Of a DNA stretch of 64,000 bases, positions 52,562 to 62,018 are shown one piece after another. A program made the translations under genes and the position numbers. Under the pieces are notes generated by a model, which saw only the letters and a program-made list of their open reading frames with translations, had not been told where the DNA came from and did not search any database. Numbering within the stretch: the stretch's first letter is position 1; each line of letters opens with the position of its first letter. Source of the DNA: Actinoplanes sp. N902-109 (lineage in GTDB: Bacteria; Actinomycetota; Actinomycetes; Mycobacteriales; Micromonosporaceae); contig NC_021191.1 in the NCBI RefSeq assembly GCF_000389965.1, positions 6,077,501 to 6,141,500 of the forward strand. Reading direction: 5' to 3'.

Positions 52562-53674
52562 TCAGGCGAAGTGCGTCCCGATCCAGTCCGCCACCGAGGT
52601 GGTCGTGGCGAAGACGGCGCCGTCGTGGCTGGCGCCGCTGACGGAGACGAACTGCTCCGGTGCGCCGTAGGTGCTCAGCTCGTCGACGAGCGGGCCGGCC
52701 GTGATGTCGTACGGGACGGCCTCGTCGTCGGTGCCCTGCACGATGAGGATCGGGGCGCTGGGGGCCGAGGTGGCCGGGTTGCCGTACTGGGCGAGCTTGT
52801 CGAGCACGATCTGCGGGACGACGCCGTTGGGCACCAGCTGCTCCGGGGTGAGCGGGGCGTAGGCGTCGAGGATCTCCATCAGGCAGCCGCTGCTCAGCAC
52901 GGAGGCCTTGGCCTTGGCCGGGGCGGCGAGATAGGTGTTCGGGTTGAACGTCGGCTCGATCGCGTTGATCCCGTACAGGGCCATCACCAGGTAGCCCTGC
53001 CCGGGCGAGCCGGGGATCACCGGGGCGATCAGGTTGAGGTTGGACACCGGCGCGATGGCCGCGGTGCCCTTGAGCACGAGCGCGCCGTCGTACGAGGGGG
53101 CGAGCTGGTTGGCGAACAGCGCGCCCTGGCCACCCTGCGAGTGCCCGTCGATGGCGTACTGGGTGCTCAGCGCGCTGTCGAGGTTGCGGGCCGCCTTGGC
53201 ACTGTCGATGATCGCCCGGCCCTCGCTGGCCCCGATCAGGTACGGATGGCTGCCCGGGGTGCCGAGCCCGGCGTAGTCCGGCGCGGCGACGGTCCAGCCG
53301 CGCTGCAGCAGCACGGTGATGGCCGCCTTGGCCTCGGGCCAGAACACGTCGTTGTTGTTCGACGGCGCGCACTTGTCGGCCAGGCCGGTGGTGCCGTGCG
53401 CCCAGACGACGGTCTTGTTCTGCTTGTTCGTCTTCGGGGTGAAGACCAGCCCGGACGTGGTGAGCAGGACGCCGTTCGGGGCGCTGGTCACGTAGGTGAT
53501 CTTCTTGGCGGTGGCCAGCGACGCATATTCCGCCGGGACGGTGACCGTGGCCGAGGTGATGACCGTGCCGGCCACGGGCAGGGCGGCGGCCGGGGCGCTG
53601 GAGGTGAGCACGGCACCGGCGACGCCGAGGGCCACCGCCTGAGCCGCGGCGACGAGGCGGATGACTTTCCGCAT
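52562..53674 (-). CDS. Secreted lipase (LIP / secretory lipase family)
   Basis: 370 residues. Signal peptide to about residue 33 (LVAAAQAVALGVAGAVLTSSAPAAA), then an alpha/beta hydrolase with the TVVWAHGTTGLADKCAPS oxyanion region, nucleophile elbow GHSQGG, Asp in VQGTDDEAVP and His in GASHDGA. The Cys pair (DKCAPS, SSGCLMEI) matches the disulfide of the LIP family. Likely hydrolyses extracellular acylglycerols or esters. The ATG at 53674 follows GGAAAGGA. Confidence 0.87.
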   Translation of the reverse strand: MRKVIRLVAAAQAVALGVAGAVLTSSAPAAALPVAGTVITSATVTVPAEYASLATAKKITYVTSAPNGVLLTTSGLVFTPKTNKQNKTVVWAHGTTGLADKCAPSNNNDVFWPEAKAAITVLLQRGWTVAAPDYAGLGTPGSHPYLIGASEGRAIIDSAKAARNLDSALSTQYAIDGHSQGGQGALFANQLAPSYDGALVLKGTAAIAPVSNLNLIAPVIPGSPGQGYLVMALYGINAIEPTFNPNTYLAAPAKAKASVLSSGCLMEILDAYAPLTPEQLVPNGVVPQIVLDKLAQYGNPATSAPSAPILIVQGTDDEAVPYDITAGPLVDELSTYGAPEQFVSVSGASHDGAVFATTTSVADWIGTHFA

Positions 53675-54003
53675 GCTATGGGAGTCCTTTCCGGATATGA
53701 GGCTGGGGTAATAGTGACGGGGAGTAGTAGGGCAAGTGCAATCCGCCACCCTGGGATGGCGGCCGTTCGGCGCGGGGAAAGTGCCCGAGGGGCGGATCCG
53801 GCCGGTGGCGGGGGCCGGCCGGATCCGCATCGGGCCGAGCCGACCCTGGCGGGGATCGGCTTCAGGGGCGGGCCTGACCCGTGCGGAGGTCAGACCCGGG
53901 CGCGAGCCCGGCTGTGCGGGGCCGGGCTCGGCAGAGCCACACCCGGAACGGGCCGGCTCGGCGGAGCAACGTCGGGATGTGCGCCGTCACGGCGCGTTCG
54001 GGG
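53675..54003. other. Intergenic region between serine hydrolase and lipase genes
   Basis: 329 bp without a convincing gene. It contains two strong hairpins (53792-53828 and 53903-53930) and, near the lipase gene, an AT-richer stretch (53690-53735, with several GTAATAGTGA-like bases) that may be its promoter. Confidence 0.6.
53792..53828 (-). terminator. 14-bp perfect-stem terminator after the serine hydrolase gene
   Basis: GCGGATCCGGCCGG (53792-53805) and CCGGCCGGATCCGC (53815-53828), nine-base loop. A second hairpin, CGAGCCCGGC/GCCGGGCTCG (53903-53912/53921-53930), lies between it and the gene. Confidence 0.72.
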
Positions 54004-55218
54004 TCAGGCGAGGTGGTCCGCCACGCGGCGCAGGGCGGTGATGGTCTCCAGGTCGCGGGCCGGGTCGTCCTCGGTGGGCCAGGCGCTGCACTTGACGATG
54101 ACGACGTCGGCCGCGGGATCGACGAACAGGTACTGCCCGTGCACGCCGAGCCCGGTGAACGCCTGGAAGCAGCTCTCGCCCAGGGTCCACCACTGGTTGG
54201 CGTAGCCGTAGTGGTCGTAGCCGCTGGGGCCGAGCGCGCCCACGGCCAGGTGCGGCAGGTCGGCGCCACTGCTGCGGCGCACCCAGTCGCGCGGCACGAT
54301 CTGCTCACCGGCGAACCGGCCGTCGTGGGCCATCAGCAGCCCGAGCCGGGCCAGGTCGCGGGCGGTGGCGTTGAACGCGCCGGCCCCGACGGCGGTGCGC
54401 GGATGCGAGCGGGTCAGCCCGTAGTAGGCGTCGCGTTCGGCACCGATCCGGGTCCAGAGCCGCTGCGAGGCGTACGAGGCCAGGCTCTGCCCGGTCGCGG
54501 CCTCCAGCACCCAGCTGAGCACCTGCGCGTCGAAGGTCGAGTAGTTGAAGCGTTCGCCGATGCCGGCCGTGCGCGGGGCCGAGCGCACGATCGCCGGTAC
54601 GTCGCCGCCGCTGAGCACCGCCCGCTCGAAGTCGCGGATGATGCTGGACGCGCCCTCCCAGCTCTCCAGCTCGCCGACGCCGCTGCTCATGTCGAGCAGG
54701 TCGGCCAGGGTGACGTCCTCGTACGCGGTGCCGCGGAAGTCGGGGCGGTAGTCGGTGATGCGGTCCTTGACGCTGCCGATCGCGCCCTCGTCCAGCGCGA
54801 TGCCGAGCAGGATCGAGGTGACCGACTTGGACAGCGAGAACAGTTGCATGCGGGTGCGCGGACCGGCGAACGCACCGGGGTAGCTCTCGTGCACGACCCG
54901 GCCGTGGTGCAGCACCACGAAAGCCGTGGTGAACGTGCGCCGGTGCAGGTCGGCGAGGCTGTGGTCGTGGTCGTCGTACCGGTAGGTCAGGTCGAGTGGC
55001 ACCGGGGCCGACAGCAGCGGCAGGTAGCCCGGCCCGCCGGCCACCCGCTCGGTGGGCATCAACCAGTTCATGTGCGTGAACGTCCACTCGTTGAGCGGGC
55101 GGCGCATGATCACGTCGCTCTGCCGTTCCCAGAAGGCCGACTGGCGTTCCCAGAACGAGGGGCGTTCCCCGGCGTCGCCATCGGCTCTCCCGGGGGCTGG
55201 CTCGATGGTGCTGGTCAT
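54004..55218 (-). CDS. Serine hydrolase, class C beta-lactamase-like fold
   Basis: 404 residues. SLSKSVTS holds the Ser-X-X-Lys active site, YSTFD replaces the usual Tyr-X-Asn, and HGQYL is the HxG of the third box. These are marks of the beta-lactamase-related esterase/peptidase family. No signal peptide, so the enzyme is cytoplasmic. The start codon lies one base after the stop of the upstream regulator-like gene, so they are coupled. A seven-residue duplication (FWERQSA / FWERQSD) near the N-terminus comes from a 21-bp tandem repeat. Confidence 0.83.
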   Translation of the reverse strand: MTSTIEPAPGRADGDAGERPSFWERQSAFWERQSDVIMRRPLNEWTFTHMNWLMPTERVAGGPGYLPLLSAPVPLDLTYRYDDHDHSLADLHRRTFTTAFVVLHHGRVVHESYPGAFAGPRTRMQLFSLSKSVTSILLGIALDEGAIGSVKDRITDYRPDFRGTAYEDVTLADLLDMSSGVGELESWEGASSIIRDFERAVLSGGDVPAIVRSAPRTAGIGERFNYSTFDAQVLSWVLEAATGQSLASYASQRLWTRIGAERDAYYGLTRSHPRTAVGAGAFNATARDLARLGLLMAHDGRFAGEQIVPRDWVRRSSGADLPHLAVGALGPSGYDHYGYANQWWTLGESCFQAFTGLGVHGQYLFVDPAADVVIVKCSAWPTEDDPARDLETITALRRVADHLA

Positions 55219-55219
55219 G

Positions 55220-56131
55220 TCAGTCCTCGCTCGCTTCGATGGTGCGATCGGCCGGGCGCACCCGGTTCGAGGTGTTACGGAACTGTTCACGCAAGGTCAG
55301 ACCGGTCGGTTCAGCGACCGGTTCGAGGTAGCTGTTGAGGATGCCGAGCACCGCCATGCCGACCAGGTTGTCGGCGCCGGTCTCGCCCTCGGCGATGCCG
55401 GCGTGCGGATCGCCCAGGTGGTGCAGGGCGAAGCCCTCGGTGACCGCGGCGAGCATCGACGCGAGCTGGTCCAGGGTGACGCCGGGGCGCAGTTGGAACC
55501 CGCGCGAGGCGAACGTGGACTCGTAGATCTTCTTCCACGGTGCCAGGGCGCCCTCGTACTGGTTGGCGATGGCGTCGTGGATGCCGTCGTTGCGGTCGGC
55601 GGTGGCGACCATGATCAGCTGGAGCCGGAACAGCGGCATCCGGCAGATCGCCTGCAGCTCGGCGTAGGTGGCGCGGTCGATGGCGTCGACGAAGTCCTCC
55701 TCGTCGTCGAGCCACCCGCGGGTCTCCACCTCCGCGTTGTACTGCGGGTCGTAGTTCATCGCGTGGAACAGGAACGTCAGCAGGTCGTTGAGGTAGTCGT
55801 CGTGGCTGGCCCAGGTGGCGCGGTAGGGGCCGTCGCCCTTCTGCCTCAGGAACGGCGGCTCGAGGCGTTCCATCTCACCGGCCAGGGCGCGCTCGGTGAG
55901 GAACCGGAGCCCGGACCAGTACTGCTTGCGGCCGGAATCGGTGACGGCCGGCCAGTCGCAGGCGCCCAGGTTCTGCGCGACGAGGTTGGCGCCGGCTTTG
56001 AGGTACGACGCCACCTTCGGCGAGTTCACCAGCGCGGCGCGCGTGGCCTCCCGGACACCCTTCACACGGGTGACGATGCCCGAGAAGTCCTGGTTATAGG
56101 GATAGGGCAGATCCGCCTTACCGACCGTCAT
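55220..56131 (-). CDS. TetR C-terminal-like protein of unknown function
   Basis: 303 residues, all helical, coupled to the serine hydrolase gene (1-base gap). The last 120 residues (LDQLASMLAAVTEGFALHHLGDP and neighbours) resemble TetR ligand-binding domains, but no TetR helix-turn-helix is evident at the N-terminus, which carries VKGVREATRAALVNS and a YWSGLRFLTERAL helix. It may be an atypical regulator or have lost DNA binding. The AT-rich stretch just upstream (56190-56270) looks like a promoter. Confidence 0.6.
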   Translation of the reverse strand: MTVGKADLPYPYNQDFSGIVTRVKGVREATRAALVNSPKVASYLKAGANLVAQNLGACDWPAVTDSGRKQYWSGLRFLTERALAGEMERLEPPFLRQKGDGPYRATWASHDDYLNDLLTFLFHAMNYDPQYNAEVETRGWLDDEEDFVDAIDRATYAELQAICRMPLFRLQLIMVATADRNDGIHDAIANQYEGALAPWKKIYESTFASRGFQLRPGVTLDQLASMLAAVTEGFALHHLGDPHAGIAEGETGADNLVGMAVLGILNSYLEPVAEPTGLTLREQFRNTSNRVRPADRTIEASED

Positions 56132-56288
56132 GAACCGATTCTTTGTCCGATTCAGGGATCGGACAAGTGCGCGGGTGCGTAGTACTCGGAGGCTAGTCCC
56201 CGCAATTTTTCGGCAACCGTAAATCTCACATTAAGTAGGCGCATGATTACGCTAAGAAATTATCGCCATGATTGGGTATAACGAGCGC

Positions 56289-56897
56289 ATGCACAGTGAA
56301 GCACTCGTGGGTCTGCTCGGAGAACTGCCCGGCACTGAGGTGACCGTGCGAGCCGGCAAGGTGAACGTCCACATCCCCGCCATCGGCGACACGCTCCGGC
56401 TGGCGATCCGCGACGTGCTGGGCTTCGAGCAGATCATCGTGCCCACCGGCGACCCCGGCCTCGAGCTGGGCATCCGCCGCGGGCACGAGGAGTTGCCGCT
56501 GATCGTCACGGTCGACGACGTGGTGTTCATGCCCGCCTACGCGGCCGACATGCTGGCGCCCGGGGCCGAGGTGCGGGTGCCCGCCTCGCCCGACCTGATC
56601 GCCTATTCCGAGATGCACCGCGACGTCCGGGCGCTGGGCCGGGCCGTCCAGGCGGGCGCCGAGTTCGACGACGACATCCTGGCCGCCACGCTGCTCGTGC
56701 ACCGCTGCTTCCTGGCCGGCGCGGTGCGCGTCGGGCTCTGGCCGGTGCGGGTCGCCGCCTGGTGGGAGTTCTGCCACGCCGCGGTCGGCGATCGGTTGCC
56801 GCTGGGCCCGTTCCGCCCCGATCCCACCTTCGATCAATTGCTGGCCGACGTCGCGCAGGCCCGCCGGCAGACAATTCAGCCGGCCCGCCAGGATTAG
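56289..56897 (+). CDS. Hypothetical protein
   Basis: 202 residues, soluble, family not recognised. Segments are LGELPGTEVTVRAGKVNVHIPAIG, IIVPTGDPGLELGIRRG, LIVTVDDVVFMPAYAADML and a helical C-terminal half with AATLLVHRCFLAGAVRVGLWP. The ATG at 56289 is preferred: TATAAC sits seven bases upstream, as in a leaderless promoter, and the earlier ATG at 56268 would cover that box and uses atypical codons (ATT, TAT). Confidence 0.65.
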   Translation: MHSEALVGLLGELPGTEVTVRAGKVNVHIPAIGDTLRLAIRDVLGFEQIIVPTGDPGLELGIRRGHEELPLIVTVDDVVFMPAYAADMLAPGAEVRVPASPDLIAYSEMHRDVRALGRAVQAGAEFDDDILAATLLVHRCFLAGAVRVGLWPVRVAAWWEFCHAAVGDRLPLGPFRPDPTFDQLLADVAQARRQTIQPARQD

Positions 56898-56967
56898 CTC
56901 CGGTCCACTGTGGGTAGCTGAGGTGGCGTACCGCCAGCCGATCAGCGAACACGGAGGAGAAAGAACA

Positions 56968-57219
56968 ATGGCGCAGGTCACCACCGCTCGGCCCACCCGA
57001 TCCGGCGTTACCGGTGCGCGCGTGTGCACCATTCTGGCTTTCGTTTTCGCCGCCGTCGCGATTCTTTTCCTGCCGCCGATCTTCGGCGTTGCCGCCATTG
57101 TTCTCGGCATTGTCGGCGGCTTCCTCGGCGACCGCCCGCTGGGCTGGTACGCCGCCGCCGCCGGACTGGCCGGCGCGGTCATCGGCATGGTGCTGTCGGC
57201 TCTGCTGCTGGCCAACTGA
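56968..57219 (+). CDS. Small DUF4190-like membrane protein
   Basis: 83 residues with three hydrophobic segments (ILAFVFAAVAILFL, IFGVAAIVLGIVGGFLG, GLAGAVIGMVLSALLL). Short, basic N-terminus. It resembles DUF4190-type small membrane proteins; function unknown. Excellent ribosome binding site GGAGGAG upstream of the ATG. Confidence 0.68.
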   Translation: MAQVTTARPTRSGVTGARVCTILAFVFAAVAILFLPPIFGVAAIVLGIVGGFLGDRPLGWYAAAAGLAGAVIGMVLSALLLAN

Positions 57220-57239
57220 CCTTCCTCCCGCCCCAAATA

Positions 57240-57284
57240 CGAAGGGCCGCGCCGCCACCACCCCCTTGGCGGCGCGGCCCTTCG
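57240..57284. terminator. 18-bp perfect-stem bidirectional terminator
   Basis: The arms at 57240-57257 and 57267-57284 are exact reverse complements with a nine-base loop, placed between the convergent small membrane protein and amine oxidase stop codons. Confidence 0.88.
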
Positions 57285-57289
57285 GTGCG

Positions 57290-58489
57290 TCAGCCGGCCG
57301 GCACCGCGCGCCGGATCACGTCGGCCGCACGGGCTGCCACCTCGGCGTCGGTGCCCGCCCACAGACCGTCCAGCCACGGTCCGGCGAACAGCCCGACCAG
57401 TGTGGGCACCCCGTCGGCGGCGCTCGCGTCGAGCCATTCGCAGATGTCGTCCGCGCCCGGGCCGTGCACCCGGTAGTAGCCGGAGCGCACCACCGGCCAG
57501 AAGCGCTCACCGAAGCGCAGCACCACCTTCTCCACCCGGCCCATGCCCAGCCGGGACAGGGCCGCGCGGTGCTCCTCGGGCAGCGGGGGGTCGAAGGTGA
57601 TCGTCCCGGCCTGCAGCACCCCGACCGGCACGGTCACCAGCACCGCGTCGAACTGGGTGTCCTGCACGTATGCGCCGTCCTCGCGGGTCGCGACGTGCGA
57701 GACCGGGCTGCTGGTCCGTACCCGCAGGCCGCGGGAGAGGTGGTCGGTCAGCAACCGGTAACCGCCGGCGATCCACCGGTCGCCCTGCCCCACGCCGGGT
57801 TCGATACCGTGCCGGGCGCTGAGCCAGGACAGCGGCGCCCCCGCATCCATCACGATCTCCGCCGCCGCGAAGCGCTGCACCTCCTCGGGCGCGAAGGGGG
57901 CCGGATCGCGCAGCACCTCCGCGACCGAGGCTTCCACCGGCGCAGCCCCCAGCTTGGTGGTCACCGCCTCGGCCAGCCCCGGCGGCGCCGGTGCGCCGTG
58001 GAACACCAGCGGGTCGGCGAAGTCCGTGGCGATCGTGCGCAGACCCAGCCGTTCGGCGATCCGCGCCAGGGCGTTCTCCGGGTACTGCTGCAGCCAGTTG
58101 GCGCCCAGGTCGAAGGTGCACCCGTCCAGCTCGGCGCTCATCGCCCGGCCACCCGGCCGGTCGCGCGCCTCGAACACCTCGGCGGCCACGCCCAGCCGGG
58201 TCAGATGCCGCGCGGCGCCGAGCCCGGCCACGCCCGCCCCGATCACGGCGACCCGGCGATGCCCCAGATCGGCGGCCCAGTGCGCCGCCTCGCGCCCCTT
58301 CTCGTACGCCCCATGGGTCATCCCCGCCCGGCTGGTGTGGGTGGCCTCCCCGGCGATCCGCAGCCGCGGGCCGGGCGGGCGGCCCAGCGTCATCCGGTCG
58401 GCGGGGGAACCACCCCGGCCGATCAGGCTCCAGGATCCGCGCGACCACGGATCTTCCGACCAGCGGGACACGAGAAATGCTCGCAGCAC
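57290..58489 (-). CDS. Flavin amine oxidase with circularly permuted domain order
   Basis: 399 residues. The FAD Rossmann motif VAVIGAGVAGLGAA comes at about 80-93 instead of the N-terminus. Before it stand the segments that normally close a flavin monoamine oxidase: SRWSEDPWSRGSWS (8-21), then PRLRIAGEAT (41-50) and THGAYEKGREAA (58-69), the C-terminal FAD-binding block. After the Rossmann motif the usual order follows (GGRAMSAELDG, LGANWLQ, the substrate domain, VPVGVLQAG). The chain stops at DVIRRAVPAG, just where a normal enzyme would continue to the SRW block. The reading frame is continuous. GTG start at 58489 with TACGCT about six bases upstream suggests a leaderless transcript. Amine substrate unknown. 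Confidence 0.82.
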   Translation of the reverse strand: MLRAFLVSRWSEDPWSRGSWSLIGRGGSPADRMTLGRPPGPRLRIAGEATHTSRAGMTHGAYEKGREAAHWAADLGHRRVAVIGAGVAGLGAARHLTRLGVAAEVFEARDRPGGRAMSAELDGCTFDLGANWLQQYPENALARIAERLGLRTIATDFADPLVFHGAPAPPGLAEAVTTKLGAAPVEASVAEVLRDPAPFAPEEVQRFAAAEIVMDAGAPLSWLSARHGIEPGVGQGDRWIAGGYRLLTDHLSRGLRVRTSSPVSHVATREDGAYVQDTQFDAVLVTVPVGVLQAGTITFDPPLPEEHRAALSRLGMGRVEKVVLRFGERFWPVVRSGYYRVHGPGADDICEWLDASAADGVPTLVGLFAGPWLDGLWAGTDAEVAARAADVIRRAVPAG

Positions 58490-58495
58490 GGGCGC

Positions 58496-58505
58496 AGCGT
58501 ACGCT
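58496..58505. promoter_or_regulatory. Candidate operator between the amine oxidase and lacI genes
   Basis: AGCGTACGCT, a perfect 10-bp palindrome in the 70-bp divergent promoter region. Its position fits control by the adjacent LacI protein; sequence evidence for the binder is only positional. Confidence 0.4.
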
Positions 58506-58559
58506 TGCCGCGTGATAGGGGCTGTTCCTGTTCCGCCCAGGTCCGCACGCGGTGCTCCG

Positions 58560-59552
58560 GTGATCCGCCGGCCACCGACGCTGGACGAGGTCGCGACGCG
58601 TGCCGGGGTGGGCCGCGGCACGGTCTCCCGGGTGGTCAACGGCTCGGCCCAGGTCAGCCCGCAGGCCCGCGCGGCGGTCGAGACGGCCATCGCGGAGCTG
58701 GGCTACGTGCCCAACCGCGCCGCCCGCACCCTGGTCACCCAGCGCACCGATTCGATCGCCCTGGTGGTCTTCGAGTCCGGCGAGCGGTTCTTCGCCGAGC
58801 CGTTCTTCGGCCGCATCGTGCAGTCCATCTCCACCGGCCTGGTCGACCGTGGCCTGCAGATGGTGCTGATGATCGCCCAGGCCCCGCACGAGCGGCGCCG
58901 CCTCGAGGGCTATCTGACCCGCCAGCACGTCGACGGCGCGCTGCTGCTGTCGTTGCACGGCGACGACGCCCTGCCGGTGCAGCTGGAGGAGCGCGGGGTG
59001 GCGACCGTGCGCGCCGGGCGCCCGACCGGTCCGGGGTCCTGCTGCTACGTGGACGCGGACAACCGGGGCGGCGCCCGCGACGCCGTGGCCTACCTCAAGG
59101 AGCGCGGCCGGCAACGGATCGCGACCATCACCGGCCCGCAGGACATGTCGGTGGGCATCGCCCGCCTCGCCGGCTATCGCGACGTGGCCGGTCCGGGCAC
59201 GGTGGCGCACGGCGACTTCAGCGAGGAGAGCGGCGCCGCGGCGATGACCCGGCTGCTGGAGCTCGACCCGGGCCTCGACGCGGTGTTCGCGGCCTCCGAC
59301 GCGATGGCCGCCGGGGCGCTGCGCGTGCTGCGCGACCGCGGCCTGCGCACCCCCGAGGACGTCGCGGTGGTCGGCTTTGACGACTCGGTCATCGCCCGGC
59401 ACACCGACCCGCCGCTGACCAGCGTCAACCAGCCGATCGAGGAGATGGGCCAGGAGATGGTCCGGCTGCTGCTGTCCAAGATCGACGGCGTCGAACCGCA
59501 GGACCCCGAGGTCGTGCTGTCGACCGGCCTGGTGGTACGCCGCTCGGCCTGA
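58560..59552 (+). CDS. LacI-family transcriptional regulator
   Basis: 330 residues. N-terminal LacI helix-turn-helix (TLDEVATRAGVGRGTVSRVVNG) with the hinge helix region (NRAARTLVTQ), then a periplasmic-binding-protein-like sensor domain (VVGFDDSVIARHTDPPLTSVNQP). It lies head to head with the amine oxidase gene and likely controls it. GTG at 58560; a GTG at 58512 would add 16 residues. Effector unknown. Confidence 0.88.
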   Translation: MIRRPPTLDEVATRAGVGRGTVSRVVNGSAQVSPQARAAVETAIAELGYVPNRAARTLVTQRTDSIALVVFESGERFFAEPFFGRIVQSISTGLVDRGLQMVLMIAQAPHERRRLEGYLTRQHVDGALLLSLHGDDALPVQLEERGVATVRAGRPTGPGSCCYVDADNRGGARDAVAYLKERGRQRIATITGPQDMSVGIARLAGYRDVAGPGTVAHGDFSEESGAAAMTRLLELDPGLDAVFAASDAMAAGALRVLRDRGLRTPEDVAVVGFDDSVIARHTDPPLTSVNQPIEEMGQEMVRLLLSKIDGVEPQDPEVVLSTGLVVRRSA

Positions 59553-59609
59553 GCACCCGTCCGGCCGGGTGCCCCGCGAGAGCCGCGCGCGATCCGGGCG
59601 GATCACGGC

Positions 59610-59641
59610 TTGACCCTGACGCAGCGTCAACCCGCCATGCT
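59610..59641 (+). promoter_or_regulatory. MerR-type promoter of the DrrAB-like exporter operon
   Basis: TTGACC (-35, 59610-59615) and CATGCT (-10-like, 59636-59641) are separated by a 20-bp spacer holding the palindrome TGACGC-A-GCGTCA (59617-59629). An over-long spacer with a dyad is the mark of MerR-activated promoters. The ATG at 59649 is seven bases past the -10 box, so the mRNA is probably leaderless. The MerR gene is third in this operon. Confidence 0.7.
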
Positions 59642-59648
59642 GTCGGCC

Positions 59649-60401
59649 ATGAGCATTCAGGTGCGCGGCTTGGAGAAGTCGTACAAGCAACTACGGGTGC
59701 TGCGCGGGGTGGACCTCGACGTGGCACAGGGCAGCATCGTCGCACTGCTCGGCTCGAACGGCGCCGGCAAGACCACCCTGGTGCGGATCCTGTCCACACT
59801 GCTCAAGGCGGACGCCGGAACCGCGCGGGTGCAGGGCTTCGACGTCGCCGCCCAGCCCGCCGAGGTGCGCGGTCGGATCAGCCTGACCGGGCAGTTCGCC
59901 GCGGTCGACGAGATCCTCACCGGGCGCGAGAACCTGATCCTGGTGGCCCGGCTGCGGCACCTCGCCGATCCCGGCGTGATCGCCGACGACCTGCTGCGCC
60001 GCTTCTCGCTGACCGAGGCGGGCGGCCGGCGGGTGGCCACCTACTCCGGGGGCATGCGGCGGCGGCTCGACCTGGCGATGAGCCTGCTCGGCAACCCACC
60101 GGTGATCTTCCTCGACGAGCCGACCACCGGGCTCGACCCGGAGGCCCGCATCGAGGTGTGGCAGGCCGTCAAGGAACTCGCCGCCGGTGGCACGACCGTG
60201 TTGCTCACCACCCAGTACCTCGACGAGGCCGAACAGCTCGCCGACCGGGTCGCGATCCTGCACCAGGGCCGGATCATCGTGGACGGCACGCTGGCCGAGC
60301 TCCGCGCGCTGCTGCCGCCCGCGCAGGTCGAGTACGTCGAGAAGCAGCCCTCGCTGGAAGACATCTTCTTCGCCGTCGTCGGCGACTCCGGAAAGAACTG
60401 A
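59649..60401 (+). CDS. ABC transporter ATP-binding protein (DrrA-like exporter)
   Basis: 250 residues: Walker A GSNGAGKTT, signature YSGGMRRRLD, Walker B VIFLDEPTTGLD, H-loop region TTQYLDEA and the C-terminal QPSLEDIF motif typical of daunorubicin-resistance (DrrA) ATPases. With the next gene it forms a drug/antibiotic exporter. The start is chosen by the leaderless promoter geometry. A multidrug role is inferred. Confidence 0.88.
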   Translation: MSIQVRGLEKSYKQLRVLRGVDLDVAQGSIVALLGSNGAGKTTLVRILSTLLKADAGTARVQGFDVAAQPAEVRGRISLTGQFAAVDEILTGRENLILVARLRHLADPGVIADDLLRRFSLTEAGGRRVATYSGGMRRRLDLAMSLLGNPPVIFLDEPTTGLDPEARIEVWQAVKELAAGGTTVLLTTQYLDEAEQLADRVAILHQGRIIVDGTLAELRALLPPAQVEYVEKQPSLEDIFFAVVGDSGKN

Positions 60402-60408
60402 GGACCCC

Positions 60409-61170
60409 ATGGCCACGCACTTCCTCGCCGACACCGCGGTGCTCACCGGGCGGACCCTGCGCCACGTCACCCGCAGCGCCGACACCATCATCACCACGGC
60501 GATCACCCCGGTCGCCATCATGCTGCTGTTCGGGTACGTGTTCGGCGGCGCGATCGACACCGGACCGGTCAGGTACATCGACTACATGCTGCCGGGCATC
60601 CTGCTGATCACCATCGCCTCGGGCATCTCGTACACCGCGTTCCGGCTGTTCAACGACATGAGAGGCGGCCTTTTCGAACGCTTCCAGTCGATGCCGATCG
60701 CCCGCTCGGGGGTGCTGTGGGCGCACGTGCTCACGTCCCTGGCCGCCAACGCGATCTCGCTCGTGCTGGTCGTGCTGGTGGCGCTGCTCATGGGCTTCCG
60801 CTCCGGCGCCGGGGTGCTGAGCTGGCTGGCGGTGGCCGGCCTGCTGCTGCTGGTCACCCTCGCGCTGACCTGGATCGCGGTGATCCCCGGGCTGACCGCG
60901 AGCTCGGTGGAGGGGGCGAGCGCGTTCTCGTACCCGCTGATCTTCCTGCCGTTCATCAGCTCGGCGTTCACGCCGACCGCGGCCATGCCGGGCCCGGTGC
61001 GCTGGTTCGCCGAGAACCAGCCGGTCACCTCGATCGTCGACGCGATCCGCAACCTGTTCGCCGGTCAGGACGTCGGCTCCGACATCTGGACCGCGCTCAT
61101 CTGGTGCGGGGCCATCCTGGTCGCCGCATACCTGGCTGCCGACGTGGTCTACCGCCGTAGGATCTCCTGA
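60409..61170 (+). CDS. ABC-2 type exporter permease (DrrB-like)
   Basis: 253 residues with six hydrophobic helices; the ABC-2 pattern GGLFERFQSMPIAR and the late FLPFISSAFTPTAAMPGPVRWFAENQPVTSIVDAIRNL are hallmarks of DrrB. Seven bases after the ATPase gene. Together they export a hydrophobic compound. Confidence 0.9.
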   Translation: MATHFLADTAVLTGRTLRHVTRSADTIITTAITPVAIMLLFGYVFGGAIDTGPVRYIDYMLPGILLITIASGISYTAFRLFNDMRGGLFERFQSMPIARSGVLWAHVLTSLAANAISLVLVVLVALLMGFRSGAGVLSWLAVAGLLLLVTLALTWIAVIPGLTASSVEGASAFSYPLIFLPFISSAFTPTAAMPGPVRWFAENQPVTSIVDAIRNLFAGQDVGSDIWTALIWCGAILVAAYLAADVVYRRRIS

Positions 61171-61172
61171 CC

Positions 61173-62000
<828 letters not shown>

Positions 62001-62018
62001 CGCGCGCACCACCCCTCG

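Noticed and set aside
54004..55218. True beta-lactamase
   Set aside because: No signal peptide and the second active-site box is YST, not YxN; the family mostly holds esterases and peptidases.
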